This document shows, one piece after another, positions 7,053-15,556 of a DNA stretch of 28,726 bases. Every line of letters begins with the position of its first letter. The stretch's first letter is position 1. The stretch lies in contig QHUE01000136.1 in the NCBI GenBank assembly GCA_003221825.1, forward strand, positions 1 to 28,726. The letters are read 5' to 3'. The notes under the pieces are model-generated. The model was not told the DNA's origin and did not search any database. It worked only from the letters and a program-made list of their open reading frames with translations. The translations under genes and the position numbers were made by a program. Source of the stretch: Gemmatimonadota bacterium (lineage in GTDB: Bacteria; Gemmatimonadota; Gemmatimonadetes; Gemmatimonadales; GWC2-71-9).

Positions 7053-9005
7053 TTACGGCACCGCTTGCTGTTTCGGCTCCAGCCGAAGAATCCACAGACC
7101 GGTATTGATATCAGCCACAAAAATGTTGCCGTCCCTCACAACCGCCCCCCATGCAAACGGCGCCCGCCGATGCCCCAGTGAATCGACCGTCAGAATCCAG
7201 CTCATTTCCCGTCCCTCACGCAACAGATCGCCCTTCAGCTCGCCCGAGATATCGACCGCCCGCGCGCCCCCCTGATAGTTGCCGAGGTACAAGGTGTCGC
7301 CCATGACCCAGACGTTGTGGACGCCGCCGTCGGTCGGCTCGTACCAGGCCACTTCCCGCGGCTTCGTGATATCCGAGACGTCGATCACGTGCAGTCGGCC
7401 GAACGTCAGATTGTTGCCGTCCTGGAGACCCTTGTACGGATGGGCTGCGTAGACCTCGTCACCGACGAACACGTAGCGACCCTGCCTCCACGCGGTATGC
7501 GTCCCCCGCACGAATCCCTGCCCAAATAGCTGCCAGACGCGCGCGTAGGTCGCCGTCAGGTCGTACTTGTACTGCGAAACGAACTGCGGGTTGGTAGGGC
7601 TCCCGCCCTTCATCCCGTTGCCGACATCCAGAATCACGAGCCCGTCGTTCCAGTACGCCAGATACGCGAGCCCGTCGACAACCATGATGTCGTGCAGGTA
7701 CCGGCCCGCTTCCGTCTGCTCGGTCTGCCAGCGGGCGACTTCCTTGGGATGCTGCGGATCCTGAATGTCGATGACGCGCATCGAACCCGTGGCGTCGTCG
7801 GTGATGTAGGCGTGACCCTTGTAGACGTAGGAGCTGTGCACACCTCCCGACACCGTCTCCGTATACGCCGAGACCGGCTTGGGATGGCACGGATTGCTCG
7901 CGTCGAAGACGACGATGCCGTTCTTGCGGTCCGACGCTCCCTCACGCGAAAAGACGCCGTACTTCCCGTCCTCCGTCGTCATGACGTCGTTGACGATGCG
8001 CGCATTCGTCATCATTGAATCGACGATTTTGGGATGGGTGACATCGGTGATATCGATCGCGTACACACGGTCGGCGATGGTCGACAGATATGCGCACGTT
8101 CCTGACGGATGCACCCAGACCTCGGCCGCGCTCATCGTGATCGGCACTCGACCCCGGACTTCGATGCCACGTCCCACTTCCCGTGGCGCAACGTGCACGA
8201 CGACGTCGGCCTCCTTCCCGCCGATCGACGCCGTCACGGTGTAGTCGCCCGCGAGCTCGGCGACGAAGGTGCCGCTCGGGTCGATCTCCGATACACCGGA
8301 CCCCGCCGAGACCGCCCAGTCGATGGCGACATCGCCGATCGAGCGCCCAGCTGCGGTGCGCGCGGTCGCGGTGAATTTCACGACGTCGCCGGTGCGCACG
8401 GTCGAGGTCCCGGGCTCGATGGCGACGCGCACGATGTTGTTCGGCAGCACCTGCAGGGTGAGGGTCTCCGTCGCCGGACCGGCCGTCGCGGTGATCGTGG
8501 CGCGGCCCGCAGCCACGGCGCGCAGCCGGCCGTCATTCGTCACGGTCGCGACCCGTGGGTTGCTCGAGGCGAACGTCACGGGATCGGAACGCCTATCGCC
8601 GTGCCGCGAGAACGGTGTGGCCGAAAGTGTGAGCCGCGAACCGGCGACAAGGCGAGCGGGACGCGGATCGAGTGCAATGTGGGAAGGCGGTTCGGGCAGC
8701 ACGTGCACCAATGCAGTCCCAAACACCTGAGTCCCCTGCACGCCTGGGACGTACGCAACGGCCGTCACACGCGAGTATCCCTGATACCCGGCCGTGAATA
8801 CGCCTGTCGAGTCCATTTGACCCTGCATGGCGCTGTCATACCACCCGATCTGAGCGCTGGGCACTGGCTGTCCCGCTGCGTCGAGTGCGCGGGCCGTGAA
8901 CTGGAGCTTGCCGCCGACGGGCACCTCGGCACCGCTGGGTTGGACTTCGACTTTGGCGATCTGTTGTTGTAGGACGACTAACGACAGTAACGCGGGGAGC
9001 CACAT
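7053..9005 (-). CDS. Secreted LVIVD-repeat protein with bacterial Ig-like domains
   Basis: 650 residues from ATG 9005, chosen because GGAGG (9014-9018) lies 8 nt upstream; an ATG at 9020 lacks such a site. A short signal peptide (MWLPALLSLVVLQQQ) is followed by about 260 residues of Big_2-like beta domains (KVEVQPSGAEVPVGGKLQFT; SSNPRVATVTNDGRLRAVAA; later a third unit with VAIDWAVSAGSGVSEIDPSG). The C-terminal ~370 residues are repeated beta-propeller blades of the LVIVD type (VYAIDITDVTHPKIV, MRVIDIQDPQHPKEV, LVILDVGNGMKG, LHVIDVSDITKPREV). Proteins of this build are extracellular or periplasmic and their ligands are generally unknown. Two HxxY/W-like motifs (GGVHSSYVY, GGVHNVWVM) recur in equivalent blade positions. 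No neighbour suggests a substrate. Confidence 0.88.
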   Translation of the reverse strand: MWLPALLSLVVLQQQIAKVEVQPSGAEVPVGGKLQFTARALDAAGQPVPSAQIGWYDSAMQGQMDSTGVFTAGYQGYSRVTAVAYVPGVQGTQVFGTALVHVLPEPPSHIALDPRPARLVAGSRLTLSATPFSRHGDRRSDPVTFASSNPRVATVTNDGRLRAVAAGRATITATAGPATETLTLQVLPNNIVRVAIEPGTSTVRTGDVVKFTATARTAAGRSIGDVAIDWAVSAGSGVSEIDPSGTFVAELAGDYTVTASIGGKEADVVVHVAPREVGRGIEVRGRVPITMSAAEVWVHPSGTCAYLSTIADRVYAIDITDVTHPKIVDSMMTNARIVNDVMTTEDGKYGVFSREGASDRKNGIVVFDASNPCHPKPVSAYTETVSGGVHSSYVYKGHAYITDDATGSMRVIDIQDPQHPKEVARWQTEQTEAGRYLHDIMVVDGLAYLAYWNDGLVILDVGNGMKGGSPTNPQFVSQYKYDLTATYARVWQLFGQGFVRGTHTAWRQGRYVFVGDEVYAAHPYKGLQDGNNLTFGRLHVIDVSDITKPREVAWYEPTDGGVHNVWVMGDTLYLGNYQGGARAVDISGELKGDLLREGREMSWILTVDSLGHRRAPFAWGAVVRDGNIFVADINTGLWILRLEPKQQAVP

Positions 9006-9125
9006 GTGCAGAGCCTCCATCTGACGGCAGGAATAGGGGAGCCTGAGGTTACTGGCCGCGCGGGAAGAGCGGAAGTGTTGCGATGATGTCGTAATAGTGA
9101 CCGTGAGACGAATCGGCAGTCCTGA

Positions 9126-9156
9126 TTGACAGGCTCTGACGTGGTTAATACTTTTG
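9126..9156 (+). promoter_or_regulatory. Candidate promoter for the cold-shock gene
   Basis: TTGACA at 9126-9131 is followed 17 bp later by taatacttttg-type sequence. The octamer tacttttg (9149-9156) fits the TAnnTTTG -7 element described for Bacteroidetes, an FCB relative. Transcription from here would give a leader of about 150 nt. Confidence 0.4.
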
Positions 9157-9201
9157 CCCGCGGTTCAAGCATACGTGGCACCGTCATCGGCTGTCTGCGC
9201 T

Positions 9202-9236
9202 TCCGCGAGGACCACATGTCTCGCGGATTTTTGTTT
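9202..9236 (+). terminator. Terminator-like hairpin inside the cold-shock leader
   Basis: Arms tccgcgag (9202-9209) and ctcgcgga (9220-9227) with a 10-nt loop, directly followed by tttttgttt (9228-9236), have the form of an intrinsic terminator. It lies between the candidate promoter and the coding start at 9313. It could be a conditional attenuator, an RNA thermosensor, or the 3' end of a small RNA. Confidence 0.55.
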
Positions 9237-9312
9237 GAGCCCGTCCCTCGCCGCGGTGGCCTGGGTCGTTCCAGTTCGGGGCTGTGCCCCCAATGCTGAG
9301 GTCTGAACAGTT

Positions 9313-9933
9313 ATGGCTAAGGGTAAGGTGAAGTGGTTCAACGACGCGAAGGGCTTTGGCTTTATCGCGCAGGAGTCGGGTCCGGACGTGTTCGTCCACT
9401 TCACAGCGATCCAGGCGGAGGGGTTCCGGAGCCTCGCCGAGGGCGACAACGTCGAGTTCGACGTTGCCCAGGGTCCAAAAGGGCTGCAAGCGCAGAACGT
9501 TCGCAAGGTCTTGTCGTATCGCGATTTCTCCGCCCAGGCGCGCGCGCTCGCCCAGAGCAACGATGACATCCTGGCGTGTCAAACGATGCACCAGACGGCC
9601 CAGGTGATGGACTGCGGCGTCCGCGTGCGTGACCCGGTCGATAGTGCCCGTTTCTATTTGAGCGCGAACGTCATCGAGGGACGGACGTCGGTCATTTCAT
9701 TCGTCGATTCGGGGAAAGTCGCGCTGGTGCGGCGCCGGCAGGATGAGATGCGCCAACGCCTCGGTGTCCCGACGCGCCGCGAGCGCAGTATGTGGGAATG
9801 GACCAGAGGCAGGCGCTTCATCCGGCTCAACTGGCGCGGCGGCCGTGGTTGGCGCGTGATCTCGATCACGCTCAACGACCGTGATGTGATGGACCGGATC
9901 GCGCGCTACCGCCCGAAGCCGAAGCCTAAATAG
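9313..9933 (+). CDS. Cold-shock domain protein with a 140-residue C-terminal extension
   Basis: Residues 1-66 are a complete cold-shock domain: KGKVKWFNDAKGFGFIAQES with RNP1 KGFGFI (13-18) and RNP2 VFVHF (26-30), ending GPKGLQAQNVRKV. Such domains bind single-stranded RNA or DNA. Classical family members stop here at 66-70 residues, but this frame continues without interruption to residue 206. The extension has a helix (ARALAQSNDDILACQTMHQT), a probable beta/alpha region (VIEGRTSVISFVDSGKVALV) and a basic, aromatic end (SMWEWTRGRRFIRLNWRGGR) closing in RPKPKPK. I do not recognise it; its charge suggests nucleic acid contact. GAGG at 9298-9301 precedes ATG 9313. The stop overlaps the convergent gene by 8 bp. 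Confidence 0.9.
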   Translation: MAKGKVKWFNDAKGFGFIAQESGPDVFVHFTAIQAEGFRSLAEGDNVEFDVAQGPKGLQAQNVRKVLSYRDFSAQARALAQSNDDILACQTMHQTAQVMDCGVRVRDPVDSARFYLSANVIEGRTSVISFVDSGKVALVRRRQDEMRQRLGVPTRRERSMWEWTRGRRFIRLNWRGGRGWRVISITLNDRDVMDRIARYRPKPKPK

Positions 9934-10855
9934 CGGCGACGAGACGCTCGGCGAGCTGCGCGATTCCCTCCACTCCGGTGATCTGATCCACCCAGCGCGG
10001 CGGCAAGGCCACCTCGCCGTATCGTGCTCCCAGCAGGGCGCCCGCCACCGCGGCATTGGTGTCGGTGTCGCCGCCTGCCTGCGCGAGGGAGATGAGCGTC
10101 TCTTCGAGCGAGCGGTCGTGCGTGACGAACCAGAACGCGATCTCGATACAGTGCACGACGTACCCGGCCTCACCGGCGCGGGCGATCGGCAGGTCGCCCT
10201 CCGACTCGCGCGGCACCCGATGGATCGCGTCCCGCAGCACCCGCGGCGCGCGATCGCCGATGCGATGCAGGACCTCGTCGACGAAGTAGATGTTGCCGTG
10301 CAGCAGCTCCCGAGCCGCGAGGTTCACCGCGGCGGCCCCCCACGTGCAGCGCTCGTCGGCGTGGGTGATGGCCGCCTGTTGGGTCGACACGCGAATCAGG
10401 CGGTCGGGATCGTCGTGGTAGCGCAGCGCCACGGGGACGCAGCGCATGACGCTGCCGTTGCCGGCGGAACGGCTCGGGTTTTCCTGATACGTGAGCCGCC
10501 CCGCCTCAAACGGCTCCTTCCCGCGGTCGATCAAGGTGAGCGCGCGCTTCGTCGTCACGCCGATGCCGCGCCCGTCCACTTTCATCCATTTCACCCAGCG
10601 CCGCGCGACATCGTTCGCGTCAAACCCTCTAGAGGCCAGCAGCGATTCGCCAAGCAGCAGCGCCATCGCCGCGTCGTCGTCGTAGGGGGAGTTCTTGGGA
10701 GGTGGAGCGAGATCGACCACCCCATTCGGGAAGGCTTTGCGGATGGCTTCCGCCGTGCCCAGATGCTCGGTGGGAACGCCCAGCTGATTGCCTGCGACCA
10801 GGCCGAGCAACGCGCCTCGAGCGCGGGAGACGAGCTGTGGGTTTCCCCGGTCCAT
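9926..10855 (-). CDS. ADP-ribosylglycohydrolase family protein (DraG-like)
   Basis: 309 residues from ATG 10855; a GTG at 10873 would add six residues with no better ribosome site. Family marks are GALLGLVAGNQLGVPTE near the N-terminus, the metal-site acidic run DDDAAM (59-64) where relatives have a DDTQM-type motif, and the distal metal motif GGDTDTNAAVAGALLGA (from 261). These enzymes use two divalent metals to remove ADP-ribose from arginine, other acceptors or small molecules. Without a partner ADP-ribosyltransferase in the window the substrate is unknown. Its start is only 23 bp from the divergent hydrolase start, and its stop overlaps the cold-shock gene. Confidence 0.85.
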   Translation of the reverse strand: MDRGNPQLVSRARGALLGLVAGNQLGVPTEHLGTAEAIRKAFPNGVVDLAPPPKNSPYDDDAAMALLLGESLLASRGFDANDVARRWVKWMKVDGRGIGVTTKRALTLIDRGKEPFEAGRLTYQENPSRSAGNGSVMRCVPVALRYHDDPDRLIRVSTQQAAITHADERCTWGAAAVNLAARELLHGNIYFVDEVLHRIGDRAPRVLRDAIHRVPRESEGDLPIARAGEAGYVVHCIEIAFWFVTHDRSLEETLISLAQAGGDTDTNAAVAGALLGARYGEVALPPRWVDQITGVEGIAQLAERLVAAI

Positions 10856-10878
10856 TGGGCCACAAGTTAACACCGGCC

Positions 10879-11682
10879 ATGGCCATCGTCGCGGGAATCG
10901 CGGGGATCTACGTCGTCCTCTCGGTCGTGCTCTGGGCGCTGCAAGAAAAGATCACGTTCCCGGCACCGCGCGCGGCGTTGCCCGATCCCGTGCAGACGGT
11001 GGGGTACGGCGAGCGCGTCGAGTTGACGATGCATGATGGGACGAAGCTGGTTGGTTGGTATTTGCCGCCCCTTCGCCGCCCTTCGCCGCCCCCCGCCGCC
11101 CTGTTGTGGTTTTACGGCAACGGCGAAACCATCGGCGCCATCTGGCCGACGATTCGCGATTTCCGGCCGCCCAACGCGGCGCTGTTGGTCGTCGACTACC
11201 CCGGGTATGGGGCAAGCGGTGGCCGAGCCACGGAGGCGGGCATGTACGAAGCAGCCGATCTCGCGTACAACGCGCTCATCGCGCGTCCGGACGTCGATCG
11301 CCATAGGGTGTACGTCTATGGCCGTTCGCTCGGGAGCGCGGCCGCCACGCACACGGCGTCGACACACGAGGTGGCGGGACTGATTCTCGAGTCACCATTC
11401 ACAAGCGCGCGGGGGATGGCTGCCCAGCATTACCGGATCTTCCCGAGCTTCCTCGTCCAGCTGAGTCTGGACAATGTCGGCGCGATGCACCGGATTCACT
11501 GTCCCGTCCTCATCTTCCACGGCACCGCGGACATGCTGGTCCCCATGAAAATGGGACATGAGGTGGCGGCAGCGGCGGCAGGACCCGTGGAGTTTGTGAT
11601 GATCGAGGGAGCAGGCCACAACGACACGTACGACATGGGCGGGAGAGCCTACAAGGAGAAACTGGCGGCCTTCGTCAAATGA
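10879..11682 (+). CDS. Alpha/beta hydrolase, membrane-anchored (BEM46-like)
   Basis: 267 residues from ATG 10879. An N-terminal hydrophobic helix (MAIVAGIAGIYVVLSVVLWA) anchors the protein, followed by ITFPAPRAALPD. The hydrolase core has the oxyanion segment FYGNGE (78-83), DYPGYGASGG, the nucleophile elbow GRSLG with S150, the acid D218 (HGTADMLVP) and the base H247 (GAGHND). Together these form a complete Ser-Asp-His triad. Sequence style resembles the BEM46/ABHD13 group of acyl hydrolases; substrate unknown. A 10-bp tandem duplication (cttcgccgcc at 11071-11080 and 11081-11090) adds Pro/Arg residues in a loop. The stop overlaps the convergent 11675 gene by 8 bp. Confidence 0.87.
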   Translation: MAIVAGIAGIYVVLSVVLWALQEKITFPAPRAALPDPVQTVGYGERVELTMHDGTKLVGWYLPPLRRPSPPPAALLWFYGNGETIGAIWPTIRDFRPPNAALLVVDYPGYGASGGRATEAGMYEAADLAYNALIARPDVDRHRVYVYGRSLGSAAATHTASTHEVAGLILESPFTSARGMAAQHYRIFPSFLVQLSLDNVGAMHRIHCPVLIFHGTADMLVPMKMGHEVAAAAAGPVEFVMIEGAGHNDTYDMGGRAYKEKLAAFVK

Positions 11683-12517
11683 CCACGACCGGCTCGAGCC
11701 GGTCCTTTTCCTCCTCAAAGATCCGCTGTGCCTCATCGAGCGCCCGGATAACGGTCGGCTCCTCGGGATCGGGGAACTTGCTGCTGGCCGCGACGCGGCC
11801 CGTCAGTTTGCGCACGGCAACCAGGGCTCGGGTGACTTCGCAGCGCCCGGCATCGGCATTGGTATGGCCCGCGACGAGCAGCTCCTCGAACAGCGGCAGT
11901 GCTGCCGGGTCGGCGAGCACGTAGAGGGACTCGAGAATCTTCGGGGCGAGGAAGCGGCGCAGCATCTCGTCACCGCGAATCCGCTGGAACAACGCGATCA
12001 CGTTGGGCGCCTGACCGGGATAATAGCGCGCCGCTTCGACCGCCGCGGCGACAAAGGCGTGGTGAGCACCGGGTGTCTGCAGATACTTCGCGAATAGCGG
12101 CCACGCCTCCTTCGGATGGCGCTCGGCGAGCGCGAGGAACGCGAAATACCGGCGGCCCAGGGGCGCCTGCGTGTCCGCAATGACGGTTCTCAAACCTGCC
12201 ACCCCCCAGCGCGCGCCGACGAGCGCGGCCGCCGCGGCATGCTGCCAGCGCTCCAACTCGGGCACGCGGAATGTGACGATGTGCGGATCGAGAAACGCGC
12301 GGCAGCGCTCCAGCGCGGCGAGCAAGCGACGATCGACTTCGGCGAGCGCGGGCTCGAGTGCTTCAGTGTTGGCGCGGCGCGCGAGCGCCAGCGCTTCCCA
12401 TCCTACCTGACCCAGGTTCAGCTCGTCCCATGTTGCTTCCAACTCCGTGGCGTCCCCGGCGTTGAGGAGACGCTCGAGTGCCGCCGCAAATCCGCACAGC
12501 CGGCGAATCGCATCCAT
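11675..12517 (-). CDS. Helical-repeat (HEAT-like) protein of unknown function
   Basis: 280 residues, Leu/Ala/Arg-rich and almost entirely helical. Several segments have the helix-turn-helix period of HEAT or ARM repeats (WQHAAAAALVGARWGVAGLR, RRYFAFLALAERHPKEAWPL, LFEELLVAGHTNADAGRCEV). No signal peptide, membrane helix or catalytic motif is seen, so a cytoplasmic scaffold or interaction protein is the simplest reading. It ends EEEKDRLEPVVVI. It is divergent from the binding-protein lipoprotein at 12583 (65 bp apart) and convergent with the hydrolase. Specific function not recognised. Confidence 0.65.
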   Translation of the reverse strand: MDAIRRLCGFAAALERLLNAGDATELEATWDELNLGQVGWEALALARRANTEALEPALAEVDRRLLAALERCRAFLDPHIVTFRVPELERWQHAAAAALVGARWGVAGLRTVIADTQAPLGRRYFAFLALAERHPKEAWPLFAKYLQTPGAHHAFVAAAVEAARYYPGQAPNVIALFQRIRGDEMLRRFLAPKILESLYVLADPAALPLFEELLVAGHTNADAGRCEVTRALVAVRKLTGRVAASSKFPDPEEPTVIRALDEAQRIFEEEKDRLEPVVVI

Positions 12518-12582
12518 GCACGTAATGTGGAAAGCGCGTGGATATTGCGCTATCCCATTCGCTGCCTTAACCTTGCCCGCTC

Positions 12583-13707
12583 ATGCGCAGGTGCCGGGCT
12601 GTCCTCGCCGCAATCCTCTCGCTTACCGCCTGCTCCCGTGGAAGCAGCCGCGGCACCATTGTCCTCGGCCTCGCCGGACCCTTCTCCCAGCCCCGCGGCG
12701 TCTCCATGCGGCACGCGGCGGAGTTGGCGGTCAAGGAGGTCAATGCCCGTGGCGGGATCCGGGGCCGCCAGTTGGCGCTGCGCATCATGGACGACAGCGG
12801 CAGCCCCGAAGTCGCGATTCGCATCGCGCAGCAGCTGGTCGAGGACCCTAGGATCGTCGCCGTCGTAGGCCATCTCAACTCGAGCGCCTCGCTCGCCGCG
12901 GGTCGCATCTATGGAGAAGCCCGTCGCCCGCTCGTCATGATCTCCCCATCGGCGTCGAGCCCCGACCTCTCAGGGGTCAATCCCTACATCTTCCGCGTCT
13001 GCCCGAGCGATTTGAGTCATGGCGCGCGGCTGGCTCGGTACGCCCGTCAGATGCTGAGCGCGCGGCGGGTGGGGGTGATCTTTCTCGACGACGACTACGG
13101 TCGGGGTTTGCGCGGCAGCTTCACGGCGGAGTTCAAGCGCCTGGGCGGACAGGTCGTAGAAGAGGACCCGATGCTTTCCAGCACCGCGAGTCTCGAGCCC
13201 TATCTGTCCCGCCTGCGGCAGGAGGGTGGAGTGGACGCCCTCATGCTGGCGACTGACCGGGGCGGCGCGGAGCTCGCGCTACGGGAGATGGGGCGCATCG
13301 GCGTCCATTGGACGACGCTCGGGGGGGACGCGCTGAGCGGAATCGAAACGACCGGTTCGTTGGCCGAGGGCGTCCGGATGTCCGTCGCCTACCTCGTGGA
13401 CCAGCCGGGTGAGCGCAACGCCCAATTCGTCGCCGCCTACGCGCGCGCGTACCCGGGAGAGCGCCCCGACCATCGCGGCGCGGCCGCGTACGACATCATC
13501 CAGCTCCTGGCGAGTGTGCTTACGGATGCCGGCGGCCGGCGCGAGATCCGCGACCGGCTGGCCCGGATCGGCGGAGATCTTCCGGCGTTCGAAGGGGTCA
13601 CCGGCAAGATCGCGTTCGACGCCAACGGGGACGTGCCGGCAAAACCGGTGGTCATCGGCACCGTGCGCGAGGGCCGGCTTACCCCCGAGCCGGGGGGCGG
13701 GCAATGA
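12583..13707 (+). CDS. Periplasmic-binding lipoprotein, branched-chain amino acid (Peripla_BP_6) type
   Basis: 374 residues. A lipoprotein signal (MRRCRAVLAAILSLTAC) has a good lipobox LTAC with Cys17. The body follows the Leu/Ile/Val-binding fold: IVLGLAGPFSQPRGVSMRHA, then AVKEVNARGGIRGRQLAL, the ligand-site stretch VVGHLNSSASLAAGRIYGEA and MISPSASSPDLS, and the hinge region RVGVIFLDDDYGRG. Such proteins deliver amino acids or small organic ligands to ABC importers, but no permease or ATPase gene is adjacent. Instead the stop overlaps the ATG of a chemoreceptor gene (13704), which suggests a sensory role. No ribosome site is obvious; the start is fixed by the signal peptide. Confidence 0.88.
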   Translation: MRRCRAVLAAILSLTACSRGSSRGTIVLGLAGPFSQPRGVSMRHAAELAVKEVNARGGIRGRQLALRIMDDSGSPEVAIRIAQQLVEDPRIVAVVGHLNSSASLAAGRIYGEARRPLVMISPSASSPDLSGVNPYIFRVCPSDLSHGARLARYARQMLSARRVGVIFLDDDYGRGLRGSFTAEFKRLGGQVVEEDPMLSSTASLEPYLSRLRQEGGVDALMLATDRGGAELALREMGRIGVHWTTLGGDALSGIETTGSLAEGVRMSVAYLVDQPGERNAQFVAAYARAYPGERPDHRGAAAYDIIQLLASVLTDAGGRREIRDRLARIGGDLPAFEGVTGKIAFDANGDVPAKPVVIGTVREGRLTPEPGGGQ

Positions 13708-15211
13708 CGTCGCTCGACACGATCCGCTGGCGGATCATCCTCGGCCTGTCGGGCCTGCTCGCCGGGCTCGTCCTCGCCGCGGTTGTCGGCGTCACGTCGC
13801 TCGGCACGCTCCGCAGCTCGCTGGCGACCGAGATCGCGCACCTGCGCGAGTCGAGCGAGGTCGGAAACGGGCTGGTGACGGCCGCGTTCGACGAGATCCG
13901 CGCGGCGGAGCAGTACCTCAGCGATCGGGGGAGGCCCAGTCGCTGGCGGTAGGTGTCCGGGCGCAGGTCACGGAGCTGACGCGGCTCGTGCGTGACCTCT
14001 CGGTACGCCAGTCGGACAAGGCCGGACTGGTCGGGGAACGACTGGCCGCCCTCGCGCGCCAGCGTGAGATCCTGCTATGGCTCGTTCTGATCGCCACTGC
14101 GCTCGTCGGTGCGGTCGTCGGCGCGTTCACGCTGCGCTGGGTCGAAGGGCCGCTGGTTCGCCTCGTGACCGCGGCCGAACGGTTCGGGAGCGGCGACCTG
14201 CGACCCGTCACCACCGGGCGGATGCCGCGCGAGTTTCAGGTGCTGGCCGACGCGATGCGGCTGATGGGGGAGCGGCTGCGGGGGATCGTCTCCGAGGTCG
14301 TCGGCTCCGCGGACAAGATCGCCGCATCGGCGAGCGACCTCTCGGCTGTCAGCGAGGAGTTGGCCGCGTCCTCGAGTCAGGTTTCCAGCGCCATGCTCGA
14401 GATCTCGAGCGGCGCGGAGAATCAACGCAACGAGCTGAACGCGACGCAGACGGCATTGGAGCAGCAACGCAAGGCGACCGCGGAGATGTCGGACGCCGCG
14501 TCGCGGGTCGCGCGGCTCGGCGAGGAGATTCGCACCGTCGCCGACCGTCATCGCAACGACATCGCGGCCGCGGGCAACACCCTGCTCGACGTCCGGGAAG
14601 TCGTGCGCACCACCGGCACCGAAGTCACACAGCTCGCCGAGCAAAGCTCCGCGATCGACGACTTCGTCGACCTCATCAAGCGCATCTCATCGCAGACCAA
14701 CCTGCTGGCGCTGAACGCCGCCATCGAGGCGGCGCGCGCCGGCGAGCACGGCAGGGGCTTCGCGGTGGTCGCCGAGGAAGTCCGCCAGCTGGCGGACGAG
14801 TCGGCGCGCGCGGCGGAAGACGTCGCCCGCACGACGCGCGTGATCCGCGAGCAGGTCGAGGAGGTCACTGCAACGATGGCGGTCGGACAGGCGAAGGTGC
14901 GCGGGATCGAATCGGTTGCCGAGGGCGCCGCGCGCGGCCTCACCGAGATCGTCGCGGCCGTGGAGCAAGTCGAGCAGGCCGCGTCACGGGTCACCCGCGC
15001 GGCGCAGGAGAATCGCGGCGTGACCGAGCAGCTGGGAGCGCAGGCGCAGCAGGTGGTCAGCCGCGCGGTCTCGCACGCATCGAGCGCTGAGCAGGTCACG
15101 GCCGCCACGGAGCAACAGGGCGCCTCCACGCAGGAAATGGCAGCGGCCGCCGGAAATCTGCTCCAGGCGGCCGAGAAACTGCGTGGGTTGGTCCGCGGCT
15201 TCCGAATTTAG
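13704..15211 (+). pseudogene. Methyl-accepting chemotaxis protein, frameshifted
   Basis: ATG 13704 (ATGA overlap with the binding protein) opens a frame with a first membrane helix (IILGLSGLLAGLVLAAVVGV) but stops at 13952. The rest of the receptor continues in the -1 frame to 15211: second membrane helix (ILLWLVLIATALVGAVVGAF), HAMP domain (ERFGSGDLRPVTTGRMPREF), and a full signalling hairpin whose tip SSQTNLLALNAAIEAARAGE precedes GRGFAVVAEEVRQLA. One extra G in the G5 run at 13927-13931 would join the frames as SDRGEAQSLAVG. No slippery heptamer is present for programmed shifting, so this is a real 1-bp deletion or a base-calling error. The periplasmic segment is short (~85 residues), fitting indirect sensing through the upstream binding protein. 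Confidence 0.85.
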
Positions 15212-15507
15212 CGGCGGTTTTTCTTTTTCTTTGCGGGCGCCTTCTTCACGGCGACCGGCTTCTTCTTGCGCAGCCCATCCTGCACCTCGGCCAGGACGCG
15301 ATCGCCTTCGTCCGGACCGATCAAACCCCGCCGCACCGCGTACCGCACCAACTCTTCGGCATCCTCGGCCGTAAAGTCGGCCAAACCGGCCGCGCCCCGC
15401 ATTGCCTTGATGAGCGCGTCCGCAACCGGACTGCGCAGCACACTGGCGATGCCGGGTAGGGCTTCGAGCAACGACGAGATTTGCGAACCACCGAGCTCGG
15501 CTGGCAT
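15208..15507 (-). CDS. Small helical protein with Lys-rich tail, unknown function
   Basis: 99 residues from ATG 15507. The first ~75 residues are helical and acidic/hydrophobic (ISSLLEALPGIASVLRSPVA; FTAEDAEELVRYAVRRGLIG), and the end is a strongly basic tail (LRKKKPVAVKKAPAKKKKNRR region) resembling the nucleic-acid-binding tails of small bacterial proteins. No known domain is recognised. The stop overlaps the convergent chemoreceptor stop by 4 bp. The ribosome site is not obvious, but codon bias and a clean start support a real gene. Confidence 0.55.
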   Translation of the reverse strand: MPAELGGSQISSLLEALPGIASVLRSPVADALIKAMRGAAGLADFTAEDAEELVRYAVRRGLIGPDEGDRVLAEVQDGLRKKKPVAVKKAPAKKKKNRR

Positions 15508-15556
15508 GAAAGGCGTGGTAAAGGTGGCGGCAAGCTACTAGGGCCCCCGAAGGGCG

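Noticed and set aside
13920..13950. Programmed -1 frameshift in the chemoreceptor
   Set aside because: The run reads cgg ggg agg in frame, which is not an X XXY YYZ slippery heptamer, and no stimulatory structure was evident.
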